Part shown: one piece after another, positions 8,403 to 16,699 of the stretch
Numbering within the stretch: position 1 is the stretch's first letter
Layout: every line of letters begins with the position of its first letter
Assembly: GCA_903878805.1 (NCBI GenBank)
Contig: CAIRJF010000035.1
Location: forward strand, 62,001 to 126,000
Reading direction: 5' to 3'
DNA length: 64,000 nucleotides
From: an uncultured Verrucomicrobia subdivision 3 bacterium
Lineage (GTDB): Bacteria; Verrucomicrobiota; Verrucomicrobiia; Limisphaerales; UBA11358
Notes under the pieces: generated by a model
What the model saw: only the letters and a program-made list of their open reading frames with translations
Databases searched by the model: none
Told to the model about the DNA's origin: nothing
Program-made: the position numbers and the translations under genes

Positions 8403-10051
8403 GATTTGAGCATCCAAATTTACTATGGCTGTTGCTGGTGATTCCGCCAGCGCTCGCGCTCTTTTTTTGGTGGAGCGAACGCACGCGGCAAAAATTACTA
8501 ACGCAATTTGTTGAGGCGCGGTTGCTGGCGACCTTGACGGCGGGAATTTCGCCGGCGCGCAGAAAACTTCGTTTTACGTTGATTGTCGCATCTGTGGCGC
8601 TGCTGCTCATTGCGTTGGCACGACCGCAATACGGTTATGACAAAGAAGAAGTGCGGCAAAACGGACTCGATATCGTCGTGGCGGTAGACACTTCCAAATC
8701 CATGCTCGCGACGGACATTCCGCCGAGTCGGCTCGGGCGCGCCAAACTCGCGGCGTTGGAATTGATGCAGACCGCAAAGGCCGATCGGCTGGGACTCGTG
8801 GCGTTCGCGGGCGAGGCGTTTCTCTCGTGTCCAATGACGATTGACGACACGGCATTTCAGCAAAGCGTGCAGGCGCTCGATGTGAATTCCATTCCGCAGG
8901 GCGGCACGGCGTTGGCCGAGGCCATCAAAACCGCGCTCGCCGCCTTCAAAGAAAACGGCAATCACAAAGCGCTTGTGCTTTTCACCGACGGCGAAGATAA
9001 CGACGAAGGCGCACTGGCGGCGGCGCAAGCGGCGGCGAAGGAAGGCCTGAAAATTTTTACCATCGGCATCGGTTCGGCGGAAGGCACGCTGGTGCAAATT
9101 CCCGATGGCAATGGCGGTTCGGATTACATTCGCGATGAAAAAGGTCAGGTGGTGAAAACGAAGTTGAACGAAAGTCTGCTCCAGCAGATCGCCGGCGCGA
9201 CGGGCGGGTTTTATCTGCCTTTGCGCGGCGCGGATACGATCAGCACCCTTTACGAACGTGGCCTCGCGCCGTTGCCGAAATCGGAAGGTGCGGAAAAACT
9301 GGTGCGTCGCTATCACGAACAATTTCAATGGCCGCTGGCGGTGGCGCTCCTGCTGTTGTTTGTGGAATTTCTTTTGCCTGAACGGTCTTTGCGGACGGCG
9401 ACCAAGTCCAAAGTCATCGCTAACGCCATGATTTTATTGGCTGTATTTCAAATTTCATTTTCTGCCAACGCTTCGCCGGCCGGCGCGTTGCGTGAATACA
9501 AATCGGGAAATTACACGAACGCGCTGAACGAGTTCACCAAGCTGGCGGAAGTGCAGACGAACGATTTGCGTCTGGTCTTCAACGCGGGCGACGCGGCATA
9601 TCGCGCGACGAACTTTGACCTCGCGCAAAAATTATTCCAGCAAGTGACGCTCTCGCCGGATCTGAAATTGCAGCAGCAGGCGTTTTACAACCTCGGCAAT
9701 GTGCAATTCCAGGTCGCGAAACAAGCGCAGGATTTGGACGGATTAGAACAAGGTTTTGACGCGGCGGCAAAAATTTATTCACGCGCGGTGCTGCTCAACA
9801 CGAACGATGCGGACGCGATTTTTAATTGCCGATTCGCGCAAGGTGCCGCCGAGCAGGTGCGCGCGCTCAAGGCGGCTTTGCGGTCGGCCAAGGCAAGCGC
9901 GGATCAGGCGGTGCAGCGTGCGGAATTTCACACGGCGTTTGAGATCATGCAAGGCCTGACGCAGAAATATAAAATCGCCGGCAAACAATTTGAAGAGTTC
10001 ACCAAAAAATTGAAGGACATTGATGACATCGCGACTCCTCATCAGCCTTAG
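8399..10051 (+). CDS. batB: VWA domain protein fused to TPR region, BatB-like
   Basis: The 550-residue protein starts at the ATG that overlaps the batA stop (MRFEHPNLLWLLLVIPPALALF). The frame is open further upstream, but only inside batA. N-terminal helices are followed by a VWA domain (residues 85-285) with MIDAS DTSKSM, a membrane helix near 310-325 and a second one near 345-365. The C-terminal region of about 190 residues has TPR-like repeats (NYTNALNEFTKLAEVQ, QQAFYNLGNVQFQVA). It looks like a BatB protein joined to the TPR part usually found in BatC. Confidence 0.9.
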   Translation: MRFEHPNLLWLLLVIPPALALFFWWSERTRQKLLTQFVEARLLATLTAGISPARRKLRFTLIVASVALLLIALARPQYGYDKEEVRQNGLDIVVAVDTSKSMLATDIPPSRLGRAKLAALELMQTAKADRLGLVAFAGEAFLSCPMTIDDTAFQQSVQALDVNSIPQGGTALAEAIKTALAAFKENGNHKALVLFTDGEDNDEGALAAAQAAAKEGLKIFTIGIGSAEGTLVQIPDGNGGSDYIRDEKGQVVKTKLNESLLQQIAGATGGFYLPLRGADTISTLYERGLAPLPKSEGAEKLVRRYHEQFQWPLAVALLLLFVEFLLPERSLRTATKSKVIANAMILLAVFQISFSANASPAGALREYKSGNYTNALNEFTKLAEVQTNDLRLVFNAGDAAYRATNFDLAQKLFQQVTLSPDLKLQQQAFYNLGNVQFQVAKQAQDLDGLEQGFDAAAKIYSRAVLLNTNDADAIFNCRFAQGAAEQVRALKAALRSAKASADQAVQRAEFHTAFEIMQGLTQKYKIAGKQFEEFTKKLKDIDDIATPHQP

Positions 10052-10631
10052 CCTGTTGCTGCTTTGCGTCGCGCCGAAAGCTGGCGCGCAGCTCGCACCC
10101 GCTGAAGATTTTTTCAACAGCGGCGCGCAGGCTTACATTTCCAACAACATTCCGGCCGCGTTGGAGCGGGTGGAAATGGGTTTGAAGACTTACCCCGATA
10201 ACGTGAAGCTGAAGAAGCTTGAGGAATTGTTAAAACAAAAAAACCAACAGCAGCAACAGCAAAATCAGCAACAGCAACAACAGGATCAATCGCAGCAGCA
10301 AAAGTCGGACGATCAGAAAAATCAGCAGCAGAACCAGCAGCAGAAAAATTCTGATGACCAGAAGAAGCAGGACGAGCAAAAGAAAGATCAGTCGGATCAG
10401 AAAAAAGATGAGCAGCAAAAACAGCCGGAACAGCCGAAACCGGCGGAAGATAAAAAGAACGGCGACAAACCGGAAAACCAGACGGGCGAAGGTCAGCCGG
10501 TCAAGCCGGGCGAAATGACCAAGGAAGAAGCGAAGCGTTTGCTGGATGCGCAAAAAGGTAATGAGCAGATTTTTCAGTTGAAGCCGGACGGCAAGCCGCG
10601 CGACCCGAATCGTCCAGTGAAGGATTGGTAA
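10023..10631 (+). CDS. Gln-rich secreted TPR protein, BatC-like
   Basis: The 202-residue product has a signal peptide (MTSRLLISLSLLLLCVAPKAGAQ), one TPR-like unit (residues 30-70), then about 85 residues of low complexity built from Gln, Lys, Asp and Glu (10,230-10,490), and a C-terminal segment with EAKRLLDAQKG and a terminal proline-arginine-rich stretch. This TPR-plus-charged-tail form matches BatC proteins. It starts inside the end of batB (28-base overlap). The CAG/AAA-rich repeats could expand or contract by slippage. Confidence 0.82.
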   Translation: MTSRLLISLSLLLLCVAPKAGAQLAPAEDFFNSGAQAYISNNIPAALERVEMGLKTYPDNVKLKKLEELLKQKNQQQQQQNQQQQQQDQSQQQKSDDQKNQQQNQQQKNSDDQKKQDEQKKDQSDQKKDEQQKQPEQPKPAEDKKNGDKPENQTGEGQPVKPGEMTKEEAKRLLDAQKGNEQIFQLKPDGKPRDPNRPVKDW

Positions 10632-10648
10632 TTTAATTCAAAACCTCC

Positions 10649-10725
10649 GGAGCGCGGCTGTGCGCGAAGCGTCAGCCGCAGCAATATTTTACCGCTGCGG
10701 CTGGTCTGCGACACAGCCGCGCTCC
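10649..10725. terminator. long two-part inverted repeat between convergent genes
   Basis: Outer arms GGAGCGCGGCTGTG (10,649-10,662) and CACAGCCGCGCTCC (10,712-10,725) are perfectly complementary. Inner arms CAGCCGCAGC (10,673-10,682) and GCTGCGGCTG (10,694-10,703) are also perfect. The element fills the gap between the BatC-like gene and the convergent sigma factor gene. It may act as a bidirectional terminator or be a copy of a REP-like repeat; there is no U-tract typical of intrinsic terminators. Confidence 0.6.
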
Positions 10726-10727
10726 GC

Positions 10728-11330
10728 TCAAATATCCCAGTCGCCGGTTTGGAGATACGGCTTCAATTTTTCTTTGAGCGTTTCGCGTCCGCGATGGATG
10801 ATGGATTTCGTCGCGGATAGCGAGCAGCCTAGGATTTCAGCAATTTCTTCGTAACTCACTTCATCCTGTCGGCACAGCAGGATGGCAGTGCGCTGGTTTT
10901 CAGGAAGTTCGGCCAGAGCTTCTTCAATTTTTTTGGCGAGTTCGCTGTGTAAAACATTTTGCGTGGGTAAAAATATTTTTTTGTCCTCGTATTGACGCGA
11001 CGGCTGGTCGTCGTGTTCGGGGTGCGTTTCTTCAAGTGATTCCGCGGGATGGCGCGAGCGGCGGCGGATTTCGTTCAGGCAAAGGTTGCGCGCGATGGTG
11101 AAGAGCCAGGTGGAAAATTTAGCGGTGCGTTCGTAGCGGGCGCGGGATTTCCAGACTTGGAGAAAGGTGTTTTGCGCGACGTCTTCGGTTTCGGTTTCGT
11201 CACGCAAGGTGCGAAAAACAAAGTTAAAGAGCGGTTGTTTGTATTTCTCGACCAGCTCGGCAAACGCGGCGCGGTCACCGCGTTTCACACGCAGCATCAG
11301 CACGGCATCGGGATCGGCTTGGTCGGGCAT
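10728..11330 (-). CDS. ECF RNA polymerase sigma factor
   Basis: The 200-residue sigma-70 family protein has region 2 at residues 20-95 (FNFVFRTLRDETETEDVAQNTF, shown in part, then FSTWLFTIARNLCLNEIRRR) and region 4 at about 130-190 (LPENQRTAILLCRQDEVSYEEIAEILG, shown by its ends, then SIIHRGRETLK). There is no region 3, as in ECF factors. No anti-sigma gene is adjacent. The ATG start at 11,330 lies 82 bases from the divergent glnD start, so they share an upstream region. The regulon cannot be deduced from the window. Confidence 0.93.
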   Translation of the reverse strand: MPDQADPDAVLMLRVKRGDRAAFAELVEKYKQPLFNFVFRTLRDETETEDVAQNTFLQVWKSRARYERTAKFSTWLFTIARNLCLNEIRRRSRHPAESLEETHPEHDDQPSRQYEDKKIFLPTQNVLHSELAKKIEEALAELPENQRTAILLCRQDEVSYEEIAEILGCSLSATKSIIHRGRETLKEKLKPYLQTGDWDI

Positions 11331-11412
11331 CGTCGCGGCAGTTTAGCCAACGGCGCGCGGGCGACAAGGTTTCGCTGGCGGCGGCGGTTTTAAATCATTA
11401 ACTTTTGCGCCC

Positions 11413-14205
11413 GTGCAAGACCTGCTCAAGAAAATCGTGGCCGCTGCCGAAGCGCGCCTCTCTTTTTCACCCAACGCCACTCCGGCGGAAAAGCTCGCGC
11501 GCTATAAAAATTTCCTCAAGGTGGAATCCCACCGCTTGAAGCTGATGCACCGCGCGGGCGCGGACGGAATCGAAATCTGTCAGGCGCGCGCGGCGATTCT
11601 TGACGCGTTGCTGCGGCATCTTTGGGACGCGGCGAAAAACGATTTGGCCGCGCCGAAGGCAAAAGAGGTTCCGCCCGTCGCGCTGGTGGCCATCGGCGGT
11701 TTTGGCCGCGCGGAACTGAACCCGCACAGCGACATTGATTTCATGTTTCTGCACGAAGGCCAGGTCGCGGGGACGAAGCCGCTGCCATTCCTCGCCAAGC
11801 TGATTGACGGCGTGCTATATCCGCTCTGGGACATCGGATTGAAGGTCGGTTACGCGGTGCGCAACCTCGACGACTGCGTGAAGGTGGCAAATTCGGACAT
11901 GCAGTCGAAAACGTCGCTGATTGAGTCGCGGTTGATCGCCGGTAACGCGGCGCTGTTCGCCCGGTTTCAAAAAGCCGTCGTGCAGAAATGCGTGCTGGGC
12001 TACGAAGAAAAATACATCGCCGCGCGGCTCGACGACCAGGCGACGCGCCGATCGAAATACGGCAACTCCGCCTGTATGCAGGAGCCGAACGTGAAGAACG
12101 GCTGCGGCGGCCTGCGCGATTTTCAAAATCTTTTGTGGATGGCCTTTTTCAAGTATCGCACCCGCACGATGCGCGATTTGCAGACGCAGGAATTTGTCAG
12201 CGAGGCGGAGCGCAAGCAGCTTGAGGCGGCTTACGAATTTCTCCTGCGCGTGCGGACGGAGTTGCATTACAACACCAACCGCCCGCAGGACGTGCTGGGG
12301 AAAAATTTGCAGCCGGCGGTCGCCACCAACCTCGGCTACACCGACCGCTCGCCGAGCCAGCGCATCGAGAAATTCATGCGCGACCTCTACGTCCACATGA
12401 GAAATGTCTATCTCATCACGCGGACGCTGGAACAGCGCATGGCGCTGCTCTCGCCGCAACAAACCACGCGGCTGGAAAAATTGCGACGGCTGCTGCCCGG
12501 CGCCGCCCCGCGCAAAATGCCCGAGGCTGTGGATGGATTTCTATTTGTGGCCGGTGAAATCCGCGCGGCGAACAACCGCGTCTTCCGCGATTCGCCACGC
12601 CGGCTGATGCGCGTTTTTCTCCATGCACAGCAACGGCATTTGACACTGCACCCCGACCTCGCGCAGCTCATCCGCAACCAGCTTTCGCTGGTCAACCGCG
12701 AGTTCCTCAACGACGAGCATGTCCGCGAAACTTTTCTGACCATTCTCGAACGGCGTGGCGAGGTGGCGCACATTTTGCGCGCGATGCACGAGGTAAATTT
12801 TCTCGGCAAATACATTCCAGAGTTCGGCAAGCTGACGTGCCTGGTGCAGCACGAATTTTATCACCAATACGCGGCGGACGAACACACGCTCGTCTGCCTC
12901 GAGCAGCTCGATAAAATCTGGGAGGCACAGGAGCCGCCATACAAAAACTACGCGCCCATTTTGCAGAACCTGGAACGGCCGGGACTGCTTTACCTCGCGC
13001 TGCTGCTGCACGATGTCGGCAAGGCCGCGCCGCATGAAAAAGGCCAGCACGCCGAAGTCGGCGCCACGCTGGCCATGCGCGCCGCCAAACGGTTACAGCT
13101 CGATGCCGCCGCCTCGGAAACCGTCGAGTTTCTCGTGGAAAACCACTTGTTGCTCGCGACGGTTTCGCAGCGGCGCGATCTGGACGACCCGACCGTCATT
13201 CGGAATGTGGCGCGGCAGATTGGCACGCCGCAAAAATTAAATCTGCTCGCCCTGCTGACCTTCGCGGACTCGCAAGGCACGAGCGACAAGCTATGGAGCG
13301 GCTTCAAAGACTCGCTGCTGTGGCAGATTCATTCCCGCACCCTCGCGCTGCTCACCGGCGGCACGGAATTCCGCCGCGCCACCGAAAAGGCGCGCGAGGA
13401 AGCCCGCGACCTTGTGCGCGAACTGCTTTCGCGCCACATCACCGACGAGGAGCTGGACGCGCATTTCCGCCAGCTGCCGCAACGCTATTTCGAGATCCAC
13501 ACGCCCGCACAAATTCATGACGACGTGGAATTGGCGCATCGTTTCATGCACCGACTCCTGCTGGAAAACCAGCGCGCGCTTGCGCCCGTAACGGCTTGGA
13601 TTGACGAGCGCGACCGAGGCTACAGCCTCGTAAAAATCTGCACCTGGGATCGCGCAGGGCTGTTCGGAAAAATCGCCGGCTCGTTGAGTGCCGCCGGCCT
13701 GAACATTCTCGCCGCGCAGATTTTCACGCGCGCCGACGGCATTGCGCTCGACACATTTTTTGTCAACGACGCGCGCACCGGCAATCTCGCCGAACGCGGC
13801 CAGCGCGAAATTTTTTCCGATCTGCTGGAGGAAGTCCTGACCGGCGGCACGGTTGATTTCCACCGGCTCATCGCGCAGCAAACGTCGTCACGCTCCACCT
13901 ACTCGGCGTATTTTGGCGAACGGATGCCAACGGAAATTCACTTTGACAATGACGTTTCTGAAGATCGCACCTTGATTGAGGTTGAGACCGAAGACCAGCT
14001 CGGCTTGCTCTACACCATTTCCCAGACCTTCACTGAATTGCATCTGGACATTGCCGCCGCGCGTATCGTGACGGAACGCGGCGCGGCGATTGACAGTTTT
14101 TATGTGAGCGACATCGTGGACGGAAAAATCACCGCGCCGCCGCGACTGGAAAGCATCGCCGCCCGGCTGCGCACGGCCATCGGCGAACTGGAAACAGCGG
14201 CATGA
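11413..14205 (+). CDS. glnD: [protein-PII] uridylyltransferase / uridylyl-removing enzyme
   Basis: The 930-residue protein is the bifunctional nitrogen sensor that uridylylates and deuridylylates PII proteins in the cytoplasm. Domains in order are the nucleotidyltransferase (GGFGRAELNPHSDIDFMF, residues about 96-113), a helical GlnE-like region with NVKNGCGGLRDFQNL near 223-237, an HD domain (LLLHDVGKAAPHEKGQHAE) at about 530-560 and two C-terminal ACT domains (KICTWDRAGLFGKIAG; VETEDQLGLLYTISQTF). Length fits the family. The start is GTG 11,413. It lies directly upstream of the tRNA-Gly gene that hosts the integrated element. Confidence 0.95.
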   Translation: MQDLLKKIVAAAEARLSFSPNATPAEKLARYKNFLKVESHRLKLMHRAGADGIEICQARAAILDALLRHLWDAAKNDLAAPKAKEVPPVALVAIGGFGRAELNPHSDIDFMFLHEGQVAGTKPLPFLAKLIDGVLYPLWDIGLKVGYAVRNLDDCVKVANSDMQSKTSLIESRLIAGNAALFARFQKAVVQKCVLGYEEKYIAARLDDQATRRSKYGNSACMQEPNVKNGCGGLRDFQNLLWMAFFKYRTRTMRDLQTQEFVSEAERKQLEAAYEFLLRVRTELHYNTNRPQDVLGKNLQPAVATNLGYTDRSPSQRIEKFMRDLYVHMRNVYLITRTLEQRMALLSPQQTTRLEKLRRLLPGAAPRKMPEAVDGFLFVAGEIRAANNRVFRDSPRRLMRVFLHAQQRHLTLHPDLAQLIRNQLSLVNREFLNDEHVRETFLTILERRGEVAHILRAMHEVNFLGKYIPEFGKLTCLVQHEFYHQYAADEHTLVCLEQLDKIWEAQEPPYKNYAPILQNLERPGLLYLALLLHDVGKAAPHEKGQHAEVGATLAMRAAKRLQLDAAASETVEFLVENHLLLATVSQRRDLDDPTVIRNVARQIGTPQKLNLLALLTFADSQGTSDKLWSGFKDSLLWQIHSRTLALLTGGTEFRRATEKAREEARDLVRELLSRHITDEELDAHFRQLPQRYFEIHTPAQIHDDVELAHRFMHRLLLENQRALAPVTAWIDERDRGYSLVKICTWDRAGLFGKIAGSLSAAGLNILAAQIFTRADGIALDTFFVNDARTGNLAERGQREIFSDLLEEVLTGGTVDFHRLIAQQTSSRSTYSAYFGERMPTEIHFDNDVSEDRTLIEVETEDQLGLLYTISQTFTELHLDIAAARIVTERGAAIDSFYVSDIVDGKITAPPRLESIAARLRTAIGELETAA

Positions 14206-14287
14206 GTTGGGCAAAGCAGTTGCGGGCGGCGCGGTCGTCTGCTAGAAATTGAGCAAGCGACTGCGGTCAGTCCGCAGCGCAGCGGCG

Positions 14288-14361
14288 GCGGGTGTGGTTC
14301 AATGGTAGAATGTGGCCTTCCCAAGGCTGAGACGAGGGTTCGATTCCCTTCACCCGCTCCA
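14288..14361 (+). tRNA. tRNA-Gly (anticodon CCC)
   Basis: Acceptor arms GCGGGTG (14,288-14,294) and CACCCGC (14,351-14,357) pair perfectly and are followed by T-CCA. The D-loop contains GGTTCAATGGTAGA. The anticodon stem TGGCC/GGCTG encloses the loop TTCCCAA with CCC at 14,320-14,322, which reads GGG. The T arm is AGGG-TTCGATT-CCCT. The 3' 31 bases are duplicated 20.7 kb downstream, so the gene is the attachment site of an integrative element and stays intact on the left side. Confidence 0.95.
14331..14361 (+). repeat. attL core, 3' end of tRNA-Gly
   Basis: The 31-bp left copy of the attachment repeat starts GACGAGGGTTCGATTCCC and ends CACCCGCTCCA. It covers the T arm and the 3' acceptor arm with CCA. 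It is identical to 35,094-35,124. Confidence 0.9.
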
Positions 14362-14386
14362 TTCATAATAAACGACTTATGAATGC

Positions 14387-14406
14387 GTGCAGTAAAAGTG
14401 CAGTAA
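14387..14406 (+). promoter_or_regulatory. tandem GTGCAGTAA sites near attL (candidate Int/Xis arm sites)
   Basis: GTGCAGTAA occurs at 14,387-14,395 and 14,398-14,406, spaced 11 bp, or one helical turn. The same word recurs beside attR (35,005-35,033). Repeats near both ends of a tyrosine-integrase element are typical of arm-type integrase or excisionase binding sites. This is an inference from position and recurrence. Confidence 0.5.
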
Positions 14407-14507
14407 ATTCAACCTCCAAAACAAAGTTTTTTCTCATGCAATTCCCCTGTAAAACGAGGTGCGATATTGAGGCGGTGCGGGGAAAAGAACCGTTAAACCC
14501 AAAAAAA

Positions 14508-14816
14508 TTAGGCTTGTTGAAGAATTTGCGCGGCGCGCGGAGGCAGGCTTGATGGGGTAGTGGCAGTATCGCCATTGCGATGCGGAAACTTTTCGGAATG
14601 AAATCCATTTTGGTCAGTCCGCCACCTGACAAAATCCTGCCAGAAGATCACGCGGCGAAATACGGGAAAACCAGGTAGCCGAAACCACTCCCGCGCCGTC
14701 GAATATGAGATGCCGGCGGCAACGGCAAATTCCTTGGCGTTCAGCGCCTGGTCCAAGCGGCGTTTCTCCAGGACATCCTTTAGCTTGATGCTGCGAAGCT
14801 GTTTATCCTGCGGCAT
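14508..14816 (-). CDS. small HTH protein, candidate excisionase
   Basis: The 102-residue protein starts at ATG 14,816, four bases after a strong GGAGGT ribosome site; the longer open frame to 14,912 is unlikely. A helix-turn-helix region (AKEFAVAAGISYSTAREWFR, residues about 24-43) is followed by a wing-like segment (VFRRVIFWQDFVRWR), the pattern of MerR-like excisionase/DNA-binding proteins. Its place at the attL end of the element fits a recombination directionality factor. The assignment to Xis rests on context and the HTH, not on a recognised ortholog. Confidence 0.62.
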   Translation of the reverse strand: MPQDKQLRSIKLKDVLEKRRLDQALNAKEFAVAAGISYSTAREWFRLPGFPVFRRVIFWQDFVRWRTDQNGFHSEKFPHRNGDTATTPSSLPPRAAQILQQA

Positions 14817-14835
14817 ATTTACCTCCGACCTATGT

Positions 14836-15219
14836 TCATAACTTCGGCTTGGTAAAATTGACTTCAACGGCGACAACGTGAGTCTTGAGCGAGGCCGCAA
14901 AATGCCGGCCAACTGCCCTCACGAAGTTTAAGTCACACTTCTGAATCTTCCGCGCGACAGCTTGGAGGCCACTCCCCAGCACCGTGACTTCGGCTGCGGC
15001 AAAACAGATCAAGAGCTTTTCGGGCGGTGCATCGGCATTCTTTTCCAGCGCCGGATTGGGAATTATCTCCGCACACAGCAATTGCGCGTATGGCAGAAAA
15101 TAGCTGTGCTCGTCGTCGGCAAACACGTTGAGCGCCGCCACGTTCGGATCACCGCCGTAGCAAGGGTTTTCACGCGGGCTAGATACCGATGCTTCGTCTG
15201 GGTTGGGGTTTGTGTTCAT
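14836..15219 (-). CDS. hypothetical protein of the integrative element
   Basis: The 127-residue protein has no recognised function. It has an acidic N-terminus (residues 1-35), a central FLPYAQLLCAEIIPNP segment and a hydrophobic beta-alpha stretch EKLLICFAAAEVTVLGSG. It contains no signal peptide or membrane helix. It lies between the Xis-like gene and the ParA stub on the same strand, 19 bases upstream of the Xis-like start, so the two are probably co-transcribed. I believe similar small proteins accompany integrases in other Verrucomicrobiota, but this needs a search. Confidence 0.6.
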   Translation of the reverse strand: MNTNPNPDEASVSSPRENPCYGGDPNVAALNVFADDEHSYFLPYAQLLCAEIIPNPALEKNADAPPEKLLICFAAAEVTVLGSGLQAVARKIQKCDLNFVRAVGRHFAASLKTHVVAVEVNFTKPKL

Positions 15220-15486
15220 AGGATATTTTGCGTGTTTGTTCGAGGCGATTGCGGGGCGAGAGGGATTGCGTCAGGCGTGGCAATAACAGAATTGATTTTT
15301 CATTCATACATGAAGTGCCGCTTTCAGTCCCCGGCGGATTTTATGTGATTGAGTCTGTTCCTGAGAATGTTTTTCCTCGCTCTCGTTGCCGGCAGCTGCA
15401 TCCACTTGGCTCGCTGTAGTGCCAAATGATTTTCCATGATTGTTAACCACGGATATTGATGGTTGTTTTGGGTCCAAAGCCGGGCA

Positions 15487-15506
15487 GGTTTTGCGAACGC
15501 AAAACC
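15487..15506 (-). other. perfect hairpin followed by oriT-like CCTGCCCGGC
   Basis: Arms GGTTTTGCG (15,487-15,495) and CGCAAAACC (15,498-15,506) are perfect with a 2-base loop. On the minus strand the hairpin is followed at once by CCTGCCCGGCTT, which resembles the nick region of IncP-type oriT sites (inverted repeat followed by CCTG/CCCGGC). It lies near a relaxase remnant, though of the MobF type. It may be an origin of transfer or an unrelated structured repeat. Confidence 0.35.
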
Positions 15507-15520
15507 TTAAGCGCAACCCA

Positions 15521-15599
15521 CAGCAGCGGGCGGCGCTGTCAAGCCAGACCGCAGCGGTAGCGAGGAACGGCTTGCACAGCACGAGCCGCCCGACTGCTG
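15521..15599. repeat. large imperfect inverted repeat inside the parA stub
   Basis: Left arm CAGCAGCGGGCGGC (15,521-15,534) pairs with GCCGCCCGACTGCTG (15,585-15,599) with one bulged base. The stem continues inward with GCTGTCAAGCC pairing with GGCTTGCACAGC. It would form a stable, attC- or oriT-like folded structure. No known family is assigned. Confidence 0.5.
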
Positions 15600-15685
15600 T
15601 TTTTGAGGGCTGGTTTAGAAAATACAGCAAGCAATCATAACATTTGCCGACACCGCCCTTGCCATTGAGGATGAGGTCGAGTCGT

Positions 15686-16141
15686 TTAATCATAGGATTC
15701 TCCGGGTGGTAGCAGTTCAACTTTGGCGATGCGCGGCCCGCGAATTTTCACCGGCTCATTTTCGCTTGGCACGGGCAACGCACCGACGTTTGTGACGGGC
15801 GTGGCAGGTAACGGGGCTTTAGCCGTGGCATTCGGCGTGGTTTTTTTCGCCGTATTCAGGTTGGCATCTGGCGCCGCACGAGGCATGGCAGATGGTTTAC
15901 GCCGTCTTTCCTTCAGGATGCGGTGACAGAAGTTGATGACGCAGGCGTCGGAGGCAGTAATGCCGTTTTGCGTCAACAGTTCGCTAATAGCGCGGTAGGA
16001 AACGCCGCGTTTGCGCAGCGCAGCAATGTCCTCTTTGAGCGAAAGTAATCGCGAAGCACGCGACTTGGCGGTCCGCGCATATTGTGACGCCGCATGACGG
16101 AACCGGTTTAGATCCTCGGGCAGGATGGCGGGACTGTTCAT
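15686..16141 (-). CDS. HTH protein upstream of ParA stub (KfrA/TraK-like)
   Basis: The 151-residue protein starts at ATG 16,141, which overlaps the stop of the preceding small gene (ATGA). Residues about 30-80 form a helical region with a probable HTH (LKEDIAALRKRGVSYRAISE, LLTQNGITASDACVINF). The C-terminal half is a Pro/Ala-rich linker ending in a basic segment. Such HTH proteins with a disordered tail are common just upstream of ParA or in mobilisation operons, where they act as accessory DNA-binding proteins. The stop overlaps the ParA start by 8 bases. Confidence 0.62.
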   Translation of the reverse strand: MNSPAILPEDLNRFRHAASQYARTAKSRASRLLSLKEDIAALRKRGVSYRAISELLTQNGITASDACVINFCHRILKERRRKPSAMPRAAPDANLNTAKKTTPNATAKAPLPATPVTNVGALPVPSENEPVKIRGPRIAKVELLPPGESYD

Positions 16142-16356
16142 ATCGAACTTGGCGTGGATGCGGCACAATTGTTGGCGGCAAACAGCGCGGATGGCGTGAC
16201 ATTTGAGTTGGCACCAAAGTGTGCATCACAAGAAGCGCCGATGTGCGCGCGATTGTTTGCTTCTGACGCCGCATAGTCGTTGCAGCGCGGTTTGCGCCAC
16301 ATCCTTCGCTCGCGAAGGGGTAAGGCTTGTCCTCCATTAAACAGATTGAGAAACAT
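16138..16356 (-). CDS. small hypothetical protein in coupled operon
   Basis: The 72-residue product starts at ATG 16,356, preceded by AAGGAG six bases upstream. It overlaps the upstream gene by 20 bases and the downstream gene by 4, so translation is probably coupled through all four genes of this operon. The sequence is rich in Asn, Ala and Cys with a basic middle (LRERRMWRKPR). No domain is recognised. The ribosome site and the ATGA overlap are the main evidence that it is real. Confidence 0.5.
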   Translation of the reverse strand: MFLNLFNGGQALPLRERRMWRKPRCNDYAASEANNRAHIGASCDAHFGANSNVTPSALFAANNCAASTPSSI

Positions 16357-16591
16357 TTTGGCTCCTTTGCAGCAGCAGTTCATCGCGCCAGTTTTGGAGC
16401 TGCTTAGTGACGATTTTAATGCGGCTGGTTTGTTCAATGGCGGTCACTCCGATTCGCCCAGCGTGATGTTCGCCCAGACTCGACTCCGGAATCTGCATGA
16501 CGGAGTGGGCGGCGTGAGTATTGATGCGTTCGCCGAGTTTGTTTAGGACTTCAATGGCGTTCAGTAACTCAGCTTTGGTTGGTGTCAGCAT
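16337..16591 (-). CDS. small helical hypothetical protein, first gene of backbone operon
   Basis: The 84-residue protein appears helical (KAELLNAIEVLNKLGERINTH at residues 6-26, SRIKIVTKQLQNWRDELLLQ at 55-74) and probably has a coiled-coil character. No function is recognised. It heads a four-gene minus-strand operon (this gene, a 72-residue gene, an HTH gene and the ParA stub). Upstream lies a 10-bp-arm palindrome shared with the divergent relaxase remnant. No ribosome site is obvious. Confidence 0.55.
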   Translation of the reverse strand: MLTPTKAELLNAIEVLNKLGERINTHAAHSVMQIPESSLGEHHAGRIGVTAIEQTSRIKIVTKQLQNWRDELLLQRSQNVSQSV

Positions 16592-16699
16592 AAGTCAGCA
16601 GGGAATGCCGCGCGGAGACCAGCCATTCACCCGGCTGATTTCCAATGACGCGAATTGGTTCGTTATCACACCGCGAGTGAACCAGTTTTTCAGGGATCA

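Larger units (their letters stand above)
15304..15693 (-). pseudogene. truncated ParA-type ATPase stub
   Basis: The frame opens MIKRLDLILNGKGGVGK, the deviant Walker A start of ParA/Soj partition ATPases. After the P-loop lysine the sequence stops resembling ParA: the expected Ser/Thr is replaced by Cys and no later ATPase motif is found in 129 residues. The foreign part is GC-rich and full of inverted repeats (15,487-15,599), as if a structured segment had been inserted after the P-loop. The ATG overlaps the stop of the upstream HTH gene, so the original operon layout survives. It is probably non-functional as an ATPase. Confidence 0.62.

Noticed and set aside
10230-10553. Minus-strand open frame of hydrophobic Leu/Phe-rich protein
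   Set aside because: It is the reverse reading of the Gln/Lys-rich repeats of the BatC-like gene.
14363-14632. Minus-strand 89-codon frame next to attL
   Set aside because: It overlaps the better supported HTH gene with a strong ribosome site and crosses the GTGCAGTAA sites.
15440-15640. Plus-strand 66-codon frame opposite the ParA stub
   Set aside because: It lies in the hairpin-rich segment, has no ribosome site and no recognisable domain.
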